Positions 53,521-61,506 of a stretch of 61,506 nt of DNA are shown piece by piece. A program made the translations under genes and the position numbers. Each line of letters begins with the position of its first letter. Positions within the stretch are counted from its first letter, which is position 1. Under the pieces are notes generated by a model. That model searched no databases and was not told the DNA's origin. It was given only the letters and a program-made list of their open reading frames with translations. The DNA is taken from contig JAGUXE010000236.1 in NCBI GenBank assembly GCA_020061995.1, positions 1 through 61,506 on the forward strand. The letters are read 5' to 3'. The stretch comes from Ignavibacteriales bacterium (GTDB lineage Bacteria > Bacteroidota > Ignavibacteria > Ignavibacteriales > Ignavibacteriaceae).

Positions 53521-53552
53521 TTTGGTTATAGTCCGCCAATTAAATAAATTTA
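53521..53552 (+). promoter_or_regulatory. Bacteroidota-type promoter of the nucleotidyltransferase-metK-ahcY group
   Basis: TTTG (53521-53524), a 20-nt spacer and TAAATTTA (53545-53552), one mismatch to TAnnTTTG. Transcription would start about 18 nt before the ATG at 53577. Confidence 0.5.
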
Positions 53553-53576
53553 CGGTTCAAATTTTATGAGAGATTG

Positions 53577-54554
53577 ATGAGAGCAATTATTCCGGTTGCG
53601 GGTGTTGGCAGCCGTTTAAAACCACATACACATACTATTCCTAAAGTACTACTAAATGTCGGCGGCAAGCCAATGCTTGGTTACATTATTGATAAACTTC
53701 TTTCAGAAGGGATTGATAAAGCAACTTTCATCTACGGTCATCTTGGTGAATTGATAATAAATTATGTAAAAAAAACTTATCCGGAGCTTCAAGCTGATTT
53801 TGTTGAGCAGAAAGAGCTTGAAGGTCTTGGTCACGCAATATATACGGCAATCCCAACTTTTGATGATGATGAAATTTTTATCATTCTCGGCGATACAATT
53901 TTTGATGTTGATTTAAAACCTGTTATAGCAAAAAAGATAAACTCTCTTGGTGTTAAAGCAGTTGAGGACCCACGAAGGTTCGGCGTTGCTTTGATGAAGG
54001 ATGGTTTTATTACTGAACTTATCGAAAAACCTCAAACACCCGTTTCAAATTTAGCTCTTGTGGGACTCTATTATATAACCGAATCAAAAAAATTAGTTAA
54101 CGCACTAAATACACTCGTTGATAAAAATATTAGAACTCGTGGTGAACTGCAACTTACTGATGCACTTCAAATGATGATTTCGAGCGGAGTTAAAATGACT
54201 ACCTTCCCGGTTGAAGGATGGTATGATTGCGGTAAACCTGAAACACTACTTACTACAAATCAATATCTTTTAAAGAAGAATGGAAATCCTCCTGAAATTC
54301 CCTCTGTAGTCTTTATTCCACCGGTTTTTATTGGCCAGAACTGTTTGATTGAAAATTCTATCATTGGTCCATTTGCTACCATTTCAGATGGGGCGAAAAT
54401 TAGTGAATCGGTAATAATAAATTCTATTATTGGTTCAAACGCTGAAGTTAAAAGAACGTTGCTTGAAAATTCTATAATCGGCAATAATTCTTCAGTTAAA
54501 GGGACTTATAAAAGGATTAATACCGGTGATTCATCTGAAATAGATTTTTATTAA
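53577..54554 (+). CDS. Sugar-1-phosphate nucleotidyltransferase with left-handed beta-helix
   Basis: A 325-residue NTP transferase. The N-terminal nucleotide loop is GVGSRLKPHT with PK following (a Ser instead of the usual Thr in GxGTRL). The acidic metal-binding pair sits in LGDTIF (about 102). From about residue 245 a left-handed beta-helix of hexapeptide repeats (SIIGPFATI, SIIGSNAEV, SIIGNNSSV) is present. Product probably UDP- or dTDP-glucose or a related sugar nucleotide; the substrate cannot be fixed. The start is the ATG at 53577, not the TTG just before it. metK follows by 57 nt. Confidence 0.88.
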   Translation: MRAIIPVAGVGSRLKPHTHTIPKVLLNVGGKPMLGYIIDKLLSEGIDKATFIYGHLGELIINYVKKTYPELQADFVEQKELEGLGHAIYTAIPTFDDDEIFIILGDTIFDVDLKPVIAKKINSLGVKAVEDPRRFGVALMKDGFITELIEKPQTPVSNLALVGLYYITESKKLVNALNTLVDKNIRTRGELQLTDALQMMISSGVKMTTFPVEGWYDCGKPETLLTTNQYLLKKNGNPPEIPSVVFIPPVFIGQNCLIENSIIGPFATISDGAKISESVIINSIIGSNAEVKRTLLENSIIGNNSSVKGTYKRINTGDSSEIDFY

Positions 54555-54611
54555 ATTTACAAATTATTTTAAAAATAACTTATTAATTCAGTAGAGAAGG
54601 AACAGCACATT

Positions 54612-55856
54612 ATGTCATTTTATTTCACATCCGAATCGGTTTCGGAAGGGCATCCCGATAAAGTATGCGATGCAATTTCTGACGGTGTATTAGACGCAAT
54701 TTTTGCAGAAGATCCAACATCAAGAGTTGCTTGTGAAACAATGGTAACAACAGGGTTAGTAGTTGTAGCCGGTGAAGTTACAACCAACGCTTACATTGAT
54801 ATTCAAGCGGTTGTAAGAAACACAGTGAAAAATATCGGTTATACAAAAGGGGAATATATGTTCTCCTACGATTCATGCGGCGTATTAAACGCAATACATT
54901 CACAATCTCCTGATATTGCGCAAGGTGTTGATGAAGGTAAAGGACTTCACAAAGAGCAAGGTGCCGGTGATCAAGGGATGATGTTTGGTTACGCATGTGA
55001 TCAATCAGCCGACTTTATGCCGTTAACACTGGAATATTCTCACAAGCTTGTTAAAAGGTTAGCCGATATCAGAAAAAAACAACCGAAGTTAATGCCTTAT
55101 CTTCGTCCCGATTCAAAATCACAAGTTACAATCGAATATGATGAAGTTACACGCAAACCAATTCGTGTTGAAGCAGTTGTAATTTCTACTCAACATGATG
55201 ATAATGTAAATCAAAAAAGAATTGAAGCCGATGTAAAAAAATATGTAATCCCGAATGTTATACCGGCAAAATATCTTGATAAAAAAACAAAGTACTATGT
55301 TAATCCAACAGGAAAATTCGTTATTGGAGGACCACATGGTGATAGCGGTTTAACCGGAAGAAAAATTATTGTTGATACTTACGGTGGTTGGGGTGCACAC
55401 GGTGGAGGTGCTTTCTCCGGTAAAGATCCGTCAAAAGTTGATAGGAGTGCCGCTTATGCAGCCCGTCATATTGCAAAGAATATTGTTGCAGCAAAATTTG
55501 CCAAAGAATGTTTAGTTCAAGTCTCTTATGCGATTGGTGTTGCTGAACCGATGTCGATATTTGTTAACACTTACGGTACCGGGACAATATCAGATGCAGA
55601 AATTTCAGCGATGATTAAAAAGCTTGTACCGATGACACCCAAATCGATAATCGACAGATTAAAACTACGAGCACCAATTTATCAGATAACTTCATCTTAC
55701 GGTCATTTCGGTAGAAAATATCAGAAAGATGCAAAAGTTAAAATTATCGTTGGTGAGGATAACGGAAAAACAAAATTTGTAGAGAAGAAAGTTGATCTCT
55801 TCACTTGGGAACAATTAGACCTGGTTCAGTTGTTTAACAAGTATCTGAAAAAATAA
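54612..55856 (+). CDS. metK: S-adenosylmethionine synthetase
   Basis: Makes SAM from methionine and ATP. 414 residues, slightly longer than the 384-residue E. coli enzyme. Signatures: [28 protein letters not shown], and [16 protein letters not shown] (catalytic loop and P-loop-like hexapeptide). Preceded by GAAGGAAC. With ahcY 84 nt downstream it forms the activated-methyl cycle. No SAM-type or SAH riboswitch is recognisable in the leader, which is only 57 nt. Confidence 0.97.
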   Translation: MSFYFTSESVSEGHPDKVCDAISDGVLDAIFAEDPTSRVACETMVTTGLVVVAGEVTTNAYIDIQAVVRNTVKNIGYTKGEYMFSYDSCGVLNAIHSQSPDIAQGVDEGKGLHKEQGAGDQGMMFGYACDQSADFMPLTLEYSHKLVKRLADIRKKQPKLMPYLRPDSKSQVTIEYDEVTRKPIRVEAVVISTQHDDNVNQKRIEADVKKYVIPNVIPAKYLDKKTKYYVNPTGKFVIGGPHGDSGLTGRKIIVDTYGGWGAHGGGAFSGKDPSKVDRSAAYAARHIAKNIVAAKFAKECLVQVSYAIGVAEPMSIFVNTYGTGTISDAEISAMIKKLVPMTPKSIIDRLKLRAPIYQITSSYGHFGRKYQKDAKVKIIVGEDNGKTKFVEKKVDLFTWEQLDLVQLFNKYLKK

Positions 55857-55864
55857 ATTTTAGA

Positions 55865-55907
55865 TTGACCCGATTCTAATTAGTACTGATTCGGGTTAAA
55901 TATCTTT
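55865..55907 (+). terminator. Weak hairpin terminator between metK and ahcY
   Basis: TTGACCCGA (55865-55873) pairs with TCGGGTTAA (55891-55899), one G-T wobble, 17-nt loop, followed by a modest T run. It would reduce, not abolish, readthrough. Confidence 0.5.
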
Positions 55908-55940
55908 TAAGAATTAAAAATAAATAATAAAAGGAAACAA

Positions 55941-57269
55941 ATGAGTAACGTTATTGGGAAAAACGATGTGACATACTTGCCGTACAAAGTTAAAGATTTG
56001 TCGCTAGCAGAATGGGGAAGAAAAGAAATTCAATTAGCCGAAGCAGAAATGCCGGGATTAATGGCTCTTCGTAAAGAATATGGAGAAGTAAAGCCCTTAA
56101 AAGGAGCTCGAATTGCCGGGTGTCTTCACATGACAATTCAAACTGCTGTTTTAATTGAAACATTGATTGAACTTGGTGCTGAAGTTACATGGTCATCATG
56201 CAATATATTCTCAACACAAGATCATGCCGCAGCTGCAATAGCCGCAGCAGGTATTCCTGTGTATGCTTGGAAGGGAATGAATGAAGAAGAATTTAATTGG
56301 TGTATCGAACAAACTCTTTTCTTCGGAGAAGATAGAAAACCGTTAAATATGATTCTTGATGATGGTGGTGATTTAACAAATATGGTTCTTGATAAATTTC
56401 CCGAGCTGATTAAAGAAATTAAAGGATTATCGGAAGAAACAACAACCGGCGTTCATCGTTTATATGAAAGAATGAGTAAAGGTACACTTCCGGTTCCGGC
56501 TTTCAATGTTAACGATTCAGTAACAAAATCGAAGTTTGATAATAAATACGGCTGCCGTGAATCATTAGTAGATGCAATTCGTCGTGCAACGGATTTGATG
56601 CTAGCCGGTAAAGTTGCTGTTGTTGCAGGTTTTGGTGATGTCGGTAAGGGTTCTGCTGAATCATTAAAGAATGCACATGTTCGTGTAATTGTTACAGAGA
56701 TTGATCCGATTTGTGCACTTCAGGCGGCTATGGAAGGATATGAAGTGAAGAAAATGATTGATGCAGTTAAAGAAGCTGATATTGTTGTAACCGCTACAGG
56801 AAATATGAGAGTCGTTTCTGTGGCACACTTTAGATCTATGAAAGATAAAGCTGTTGTTTGCAACATCGGTCATTTTGATACCGAAATTGATATGGCTTGG
56901 TTGAATAATAATTATGGTAGTACAAAAGATACTATCAAGCCTCAAGTAGATAAATATACAATCGATGGAAAAGATATTATTGTTCTTGCCGAAGGAAGAT
57001 TGGTAAATCTTGGCTGCGCAACCGGACATCCATCTTATGTAATGTCAAACTCGTTCACCAATCAAGTTCTTGCACAACTTGAATTATGGAATCATTCTGA
57101 TAAATACGAAAATAAAGTTTATACCTTACCAAAACATCTTGATGAAAAAGTTGCAAGATTACATTTGGCGAAAATCGGTGTTGAGCTTGATCTCCTTTCG
57201 AATGAACAAGCAGAGTATATTGGTGTAACTCCTGAAGGTCCTTATAAACCTGATTATTATCGCTATTAA
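55941..57269 (+). CDS. ahcY: Adenosylhomocysteinase
   Basis: Hydrolyses S-adenosylhomocysteine to homocysteine and adenosine, relieving product inhibition of methyltransferases. 442 residues. NAD-binding motif [16 protein letters not shown] (about 230-245), the substrate region [16 protein letters not shown] (about 90-102) and C-terminal [11 protein letters not shown] and PDYYRY, all typical. AAGGAAAC precedes the ATG. It lies 84 nt downstream of metK, with a weak terminator between them. Confidence 0.97.
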   Translation: MSNVIGKNDVTYLPYKVKDLSLAEWGRKEIQLAEAEMPGLMALRKEYGEVKPLKGARIAGCLHMTIQTAVLIETLIELGAEVTWSSCNIFSTQDHAAAAIAAAGIPVYAWKGMNEEEFNWCIEQTLFFGEDRKPLNMILDDGGDLTNMVLDKFPELIKEIKGLSEETTTGVHRLYERMSKGTLPVPAFNVNDSVTKSKFDNKYGCRESLVDAIRRATDLMLAGKVAVVAGFGDVGKGSAESLKNAHVRVIVTEIDPICALQAAMEGYEVKKMIDAVKEADIVVTATGNMRVVSVAHFRSMKDKAVVCNIGHFDTEIDMAWLNNNYGSTKDTIKPQVDKYTIDGKDIIVLAEGRLVNLGCATGHPSYVMSNSFTNQVLAQLELWNHSDKYENKVYTLPKHLDEKVARLHLAKIGVELDLLSNEQAEYIGVTPEGPYKPDYYRY

Positions 57270-57293
57270 TGATTTGATTTATTTCTAAGATTA

Positions 57294-57337
57294 AAAGACT
57301 GTCTCTTTCTTAACAATTGAGAGAGTCTTTTGTTTTT
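57294..57337 (+). terminator. Intrinsic terminator after ahcY
   Basis: AAAGACTGTCTC pairs imperfectly (one mismatch) with GAGAGAGTCTTT (57319-57330), followed by TGTTTTTT. It lies 25 nt after the ahcY stop. Confidence 0.75.
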
Positions 57338-57372
57338 TGACGTATAAAGGGTTGACAATTGTTTTAATTCTC

Positions 57373-57404
57373 AAAAAAAAATGGCATCCCGTGCGGGATG
57401 CCAT
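57373..57404 (-). terminator. Intrinsic terminator of the 57432-60797 gene
   Basis: Perfect 11-bp stem ATGGCATCCCG (57381-57391) with CGGGATGCCAT (57394-57404), 2-nt loop. On the minus strand eight T residues (57380-57373) follow, 28 nt after the stop codon. Confidence 0.9.
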
Positions 57405-57431
57405 ATAAAAATAAGGATAAACTCGCTATTC

Positions 57432-60400
57432 TTATTTCATAAGAAGAAGTTTCTTTACAGAAACAAAATTACCGGATCTTAATTCATAGAAGTAGACACC
57501 GCTTGAAAGCTGTGAACCATCAAACTCGATAGAATATCTTCCACCGGTTTTTGTTTCGTTTACAAGTGTTGATACTTCTTTTCCGAGTGCATCAAAAACT
57601 TTTAATGTAACATGTCCCGAAACCGGTAACTGATAATTAATGGTAGTAACCGGATTGAAAGGATTCGGATAGTTTTGTGCAAGTTCAAATTTATCAGGAG
57701 CAATATTGTCAATTAGAATTTCTTCACTGTAAGCATATCTTCCATCAAAATCGATTTGCTTTAATCTGTAAGAGACAGAATTAGCTTCGATTCCAGTCAG
57801 ATCATCTGTAAAGAAATAGTTTTGTGATAAAGTAGTTGTTCCGGCTCCCTGTTTAAATGCAACTGTAATGAACTGAGCATCTTCAATATCATTAACTTTC
57901 CTTTGTACTTCAAAACCTTGATTATTAGATTCTGTTGCAGTTGACCAGGACAAATTAACTTTGCCACTTCCAACAGTCGCATTGAAAGCCGTAAACTCAA
58001 CCGGAATAACAGGTGGGACAATATTTTTCAATAATACGCCACCGGCGCCACCGGCAAACCCGACTGTTCCGCTTTCATTAAATCGAACCGAAAGAAGATT
58101 TGCAGTTCCTGTTGGAACTAAATCTGTTGTCCAAGTTGCACCGTTATCAAGCGAAGTAAATAGTCCGTTTGCTCCGGCTGCAAAAGCAATAGGAGTATTA
58201 CGGATATATTCAAGACCACTTACCAATCCCATTGTAGTTGCTTGAGCTGTCCAGGTTGCTCCACCATTAGTTGTTCTACTAACAGTGTTTGATGCCTGCC
58301 AATAACCGACTAATCCATTACCCGACTCTGTACTGAAAGCAAGCGAACCGGTGAATTGTTGCTGAGCAGTTGCGAAAGTCCATGGACCATCAGCACCATT
58401 AGTTGATTTATAAACACGATTAGCTAAAGTAGAACCGGATGCTCCACCTGTTCCAAACCAGCAAGTATTGCCGATTCTATAAAAAGATGAATTAGCTCCA
58501 TAAACAGTTGATGCAGGTGCTGTAGGTCTATTAGAAGTTAAAGCCCACGTAGCTCCGCCGTTAGTAGATTTTACAATGTGGAAACTTCCATCAGTTGGAT
58601 CGCTTTGTGCCCAAAGTGTATTTGCATCAAAGTTGTCAACGAAGTTAAACCATGCACCTGAAGCAGTATAAACGCTTGTCCAGGTGGTACCGCCGTTTGT
58701 TGTCCTAAAAATAGAACCATTACCTGATGAAGGACCTGTTGCTACAACTGCGGTGTTGGCATCTAAACCGGCAACTGCGTAAGCGCCATTTCCGGGATTA
58801 CCAGCAGAAAGCCATGTATTCCCACCATCAGTTGAACGGCGAACATCACCATTGTCTGCAGATATCCATATCACGCTATCATCAACAATATCAATTCCCC
58901 AAATATCACCATTGGTTCCGCTTGTAACGGCAGCCCAGTTTAATACTTGTCCTGATGAACTGATAGTGAAAGTACCATTACTTACATCAATTACACTTGA
59001 ATTAGCAGCATCTGAAATACGGACTAAACATTGAGTAGAAGGAGTATTGGGAACAGTCCATGCAAATGTTCCTGCTGCCGCAGAAATACTGGCGACAACT
59101 GTAATCCAATTTGTTCCATTATTTGTAGAATATTCAATTTTAACATTCGCAACGTTACTGCTGTTCCATTCAATGTTCTTAATAGAAGCAATTTGCCAGT
59201 TTTCACCTCCGTTTGGAGCTGTAACAGTAGTATAGGCAGCTGCAGATGAGAATGTTAATTCACCAATCCAGCTTCCCCATGTATTTGTTGAGGCAACATA
59301 TTCAGTAAGAAGATATATTCTACTTGTATTTGAGGGATCGAGCCATGCACCATTATAATCACCCCATCTATTTCTTGTACCGCCGAAGGTTTTGTAATAA
59401 TAACCGTTTCCGGCTTTTAATAACTTGCTTCCTGTAAGACTTGAAACATCAGCCGGTTTTGAAGTATAATATGCACCGGCATATTGAGTTGTCCCTGAAC
59501 GTGTATAAGTAATGGCTACATTATTAGATGCATCAACTTCTACAGCCGGATAACTGTGGAAATAAGTATCTGCACCCATAGCAATATCAGAGACTACAGC
59601 ATTGGTTGCTGTGTTTAACGCTAGATAACGTACAGCAGAATATAAATTTCCTGTTCCACTTCTAACTGCATGAACAGCGTGCAAAATGCCGTCACGAAAA
59701 ACAGGCTCATTTCTTAAATAGAAGCTACCCCCATCTATAGTTTGAGAACCGCCAAGCTGTCCCGCATCGTTAGGTGCATTATATGTTGTAACCGGAATAT
59801 CAACGGCTGTCATTGTTGGTGTAGTAATCGGATTTGAGACTTTATATAAAGTAACAAATGTACCCGTAGTAAATGGAGAAGTCGATAATAATGTATAAGT
59901 TCCTGTTCCATAATGTCGTGAAGGTCTTACCGTAAAGACATTAGTTCCGCTTGCGGTTTTAATATTCCACAAATCATTCCAAGTAACCTGACCGGGACTT
60001 GATCCGTAAAGATTTGCTTTATTAATTATTCTAAGTTTTGCGTAATTATAACTTCCTGCAAAAGTAAATTGATTAGAGGTTATATAAAGAGCTTGATTAT
60101 CATAGCCGACACCTTGATAATCAGCCCAGTTACCGGCACTCGTTGTACCGTTTACATGAGTTGGAAGTGCCCAATTGTACCAAACACCATTAGGATCGGC
60201 ATCATCAGAAACTGAGACAAGAAAATATCCCGCCGATGAAGTTACGTGAAGCCACACCATTATCCATCTCTGAGCGAATTGATCATAAGCAACTTTAGGA
60301 TCAAATGGATCTGAACCTGATAAAGTTGAGGAATAGAATGAAGAAGCTTCAATAGTTTTTTGAACATTCCCCGATTTATCCATGATTCTGAATCTGCTAT

Positions 60401-60797
60401 TAACAACTCCAAGAATATGATTCGGACCGACTGCTAGATAAGGATCCGGAGGAATCGTAAACCCTTGATCGGGTATCCCTGCAAAGTTATTTGATAAAAC
60501 AAAATCTCCGGTAATCTGCCTATCAGCATTTTTAATTATCGGGTCGATGATGTAGTTTTCCCCTTCAAGTGCTGATGCCTGAGGCATATCATCGGTGGAT
60601 GCATAAAGTGAATTTATAAAAATGTTTTTAATCGGTTTGGGGCGAAAATTTCTTGCCGGTGGTTCAGTTGTAAAACTGTTTGTGTTCACCGAAACTCCGC
60701 TAGTTACAGAACCTGCTGCGGGTCCTTGATAAACCTGAGCAAGTAAAGTGACCATCCCCAAAAACAGAACTGAAAAAATCAGTCTTGATAATGTCAT
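57432..60797 (-). CDS. Giant secreted protein: propeller, Kre9/KNH-like, BNR repeats and type IX sorting domain
   Basis: An 1121-residue exported protein. Signal peptide 1-21 (MTLSRLIFSVLFLG... ending LLAQ). Residues about 110-520 hold a large propeller-like region (PDPYLAVGPNH, GNWADYQGVGYD, RWIMVW). About 528-612 is a PNGGENW Ser/Thr-rich GPI-type (Kre9/KNH) module. About 615-930 holds BNR/YCF48 repeats (TDGGNTW, TTNGGTTW). A VEFTAF sandwich (about 931-1030) and a sorting domain (QNYPNPFNPVT near 1037; SSGVYFYELRSG) end it. No catalytic residue set is seen. The preceding 292 bases upstream hold no clear promoter. Confidence 0.82.
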   Translation of the reverse strand: MTLSRLIFSVLFLGMVTLLAQVYQGPAAGSVTSGVSVNTNSFTTEPPARNFRPKPIKNIFINSLYASTDDMPQASALEGENYIIDPIIKNADRQITGDFVLSNNFAGIPDQGFTIPPDPYLAVGPNHILGVVNSRFRIMDKSGNVQKTIEASSFYSSTLSGSDPFDPKVAYDQFAQRWIMVWLHVTSSAGYFLVSVSDDADPNGVWYNWALPTHVNGTTSAGNWADYQGVGYDNQALYITSNQFTFAGSYNYAKLRIINKANLYGSSPGQVTWNDLWNIKTASGTNVFTVRPSRHYGTGTYTLLSTSPFTTGTFVTLYKVSNPITTPTMTAVDIPVTTYNAPNDAGQLGGSQTIDGGSFYLRNEPVFRDGILHAVHAVRSGTGNLYSAVRYLALNTATNAVVSDIAMGADTYFHSYPAVEVDASNNVAITYTRSGTTQYAGAYYTSKPADVSSLTGSKLLKAGNGYYYKTFGGTRNRWGDYNGAWLDPSNTSRIYLLTEYVASTNTWGSWIGELTFSSAAAYTTVTAPNGGENWQIASIKNIEWNSSNVANVKIEYSTNNGTNWITVVASISAAAGTFAWTVPNTPSTQCLVRISDAANSSVIDVSNGTFTISSSGQVLNWAAVTSGTNGDIWGIDIVDDSVIWISADNGDVRRSTDGGNTWLSAGNPGNGAYAVAGLDANTAVVATGPSSGNGSIFRTTNGGTTWTSVYTASGAWFNFVDNFDANTLWAQSDPTDGSFHIVKSTNGGATWALTSNRPTAPASTVYGANSSFYRIGNTCWFGTGGASGSTLANRVYKSTNGADGPWTFATAQQQFTGSLAFSTESGNGLVGYWQASNTVSRTTNGGATWTAQATTMGLVSGLEYIRNTPIAFAAGANGLFTSLDNGATWTTDLVPTGTANLLSVRFNESGTVGFAGGAGGVLLKNIVPPVIPVEFTAFNATVGSGKVNLSWSTATESNNQGFEVQRKVNDIEDAQFITVAFKQGAGTTTLSQNYFFTDDLTGIEANSVSYRLKQIDFDGRYAYSEEILIDNIAPDKFELAQNYPNPFNPVTTINYQLPVSGHVTLKVFDALGKEVSTLVNETKTGGRYSIEFDGSQLSSGVYFYELRSGNFVSVKKLLLMK

Positions 60798-60997
60798 TAG
60801 GCATCTCCAATTTATATTTATTGAAAGTATAAGTCCTAAAGGTGAGGTGGGAAAGAATAATCTTTAGAAGAACTTAAATTGTTTTCGATTAAACTAATTA
60901 TAATTAAATTAAATTTCAAACAATTGAGTTTGTGGATATTCACAATTTTAGGTTTAAATTTAAAGTGGTCATTGTTTTCTGAATATTTTTACCGAAA

Positions 60998-61093
60998 ATG
61001 TTAAGTTTACAGCAGCTTCTGGAATTAACTATTGGCGCTAAATTGATAGTCAAAATCATGTTTCGCAAAATTCAACAAACGGATAAATTATGA
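60998..61093 (+). CDS. Possible short upstream ORF overlapping the GH97 start
   Basis: 31 codons from ATG 60998 to TGA at 61091-61093, overlapping the GH97 ATG by 4 nt in the arrangement ATGA. It could mediate coupled translation or be chance. No homology is recognised and there is no ribosome site. Confidence 0.15.
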   Translation: MLSLQQLLELTIGAKLIVKIMFRKIQQTDKL

Positions 61094-61506
61094 AACAATT
61101 AATCTTGATAACCCTAATCTATATTTTTACAATGAATGCACAAACAATTAATTCACCCGATAACAATCTTTCACTTACTTTTGAAATCTCAGATTTTGGA
61201 GAAGTGCTTTACTCTTTATCTTTTAACAAATTCGAAATAGTAAAAAAGAGTAAACTTGGTTTAGAATTAAAAGATGCCCCCTCTTTTATAAAAGATTTCA
61301 GTATAGTTAAAACTGATGAATCTACATTCGATGAAACATGGAAACCGGTTTGGGGCGAAGTAAAAGAAATTAGAAATAATTATAACGAACTTAAAGTTAC
61401 GCTTGCTCAGAAAGATATTTCCAATAGAACTTTAATAATCACTTTCAGATTATTTAATGACGGACTCGGTTTCAGATATGAATTCCCAGCATCTAAAAAT
61501 CTTCAC
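61090..61506 (+). CDS. N-terminus of a glycoside hydrolase family 97 protein (3' end outside window)
   Basis: The frame from ATG 61090 is open to the window edge, 139 codons. It begins with a signal peptide (about 1-18, ending MNAQ) and continues INSPDNNLSLTFEIS, DETWKPVWGEVKEIRNNY and FRLFNDGLGFRYEFP, the pattern of the GH97_N domain that precedes the (alpha/beta)8 catalytic barrel. GH97 enzymes (SusB) cleave alpha-glucosides or alpha-galactosides in the periplasm. The catalytic domain is not in the window, so the subclass is unknown. A short upstream frame ends inside its start codon. Confidence 0.88.
   Translation, partial: MKQLILITLIYIFTMNAQTINSPDNNLSLTFEISDFGEVLYSLSFNKFEIVKKSKLGLELKDAPSFIKDFSIVKTDESTFDETWKPVWGEVKEIRNNYNELKVTLAQKDISNRTLIITFRLFNDGLGFRYEFPASKNLH

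Noticed and set aside
54555..54611. SAM or SAH riboswitch before metK
   Set aside because: The leader is 57 nt and AT-rich with no recognisable aptamer; the 84-nt metK-ahcY gap holds only a weak terminator hairpin.
1..61506. tRNA genes, CRISPR arrays, insertion sequences, prophage or a recognisable defence island
   Set aside because: I saw no array of spaced repeats, transposase motifs, integrase or tRNA cloverleaf on reading both strands; a tRNA scan and repeat search would settle it, but I cannot run them here.

Overview
The window looks like the chromosome of a free-living, AT-rich bacterium of the Bacteroidota/Chlorobi (FCB) group, most likely class Ignavibacteria. Five large exported proteins end in the same C-terminal sorting domain (type A, type IX secretion; cores NYPNPFNP or close variants and SSGVYFY or close variants), a pattern very common in Ignavibacteria and relatives. 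The long form of IspG, an S46 dipeptidyl-peptidase, a GH97 N-terminus and four promoters that match or nearly match the Bacteroidota form TTG-N20/21-TAnnTTTG point the same way. Unlike typical Bacteroidota, many genes here carry good Shine-Dalgarno sequences. The assignment is inferred from protein features; no 16S rRNA is present.

Layout. 1-2155: recJ (its 3' end lies outside the window) and RNase P RNA, both on the minus strand. 2398-3707: an unusual thioredoxin/thioredoxin reductase pair. 3946-6405: a YCF48-repeat secreted protein. 6527-11045 (minus): zinc-ribbon coiled-coil protein, Nif3-like protein, ispG and a DJ-1/PfpI protein with no normal start codon. 11199-15471: dnaG, a 2x[4Fe-4S] ferredoxin, a methyltransferase (minus) and a geranylgeranyl-reductase-family flavoprotein. 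15577-19305: Nfu, then a periplasmic binding protein joined by 1 nt to a hybrid histidine kinase. 19344-25956 (minus): a giant secreted protein, a Gdx/SugE exporter and uvrA. 26200-29618: THUMP RNA methyltransferase and a second YCF48 protein. 29632-34186 (minus): pyruvate kinase overlapping a Lon-type protease, and a TerB-like protein. 34351-38425: class-V PLP enzyme and a triple-PAS kinase. 38437-40335 (minus): GNAT and phosphohexomutase. 40568-45444: small zinc-ribbon protein, S46 and S9 peptidases. 45536-49591: anchor-V secreted protein, beta-lactamase-fold hydrolase, SlyD and PPK2. 49752-53415: P-type ATPase and a nitronate monooxygenase/FabK-like enzyme, tail to tail. 53577-57269: nucleotidyltransferase, metK, ahcY. 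57432-60797: another giant secreted protein. 61090-end: N-terminus of a GH97 enzyme.

How it fits together. This is mostly housekeeping sequence: replication and repair (recJ, dnaG, uvrA), isoprenoids (ispG), Fe-S assembly (nfu), the methyl cycle (metK-ahcY), glycolysis (pyk, pgm) and proteostasis (Lon, SlyD). Interspersed are exported functions for a peptide- and sugar-scavenging lifestyle (S46, S9, GH97, sorted repeat proteins) and two membrane sensor kinases. I see no tRNA, CRISPR array, insertion sequence, prophage or recognisable defence island.

Genes are packed tightly, with strong intrinsic terminators at most convergent junctions. No gene-free stretch exceeds 300 bases once rnpB is counted; the longest are 60798-61089 (292 bases, only a doubtful short ORF), 33555-33799 (245, one possible terminator), 2156-2397 (242, leader of trx, nothing firm) and 25957-26196 (240, nothing recognised). 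The best leads for something new are the atypical thioredoxin pair, two genes that seem to begin at ATC, terminator hairpins placed directly before start codons, and the ferredoxin/reductase/methyltransferase group. I found no complete new multi-gene system that I can defend.
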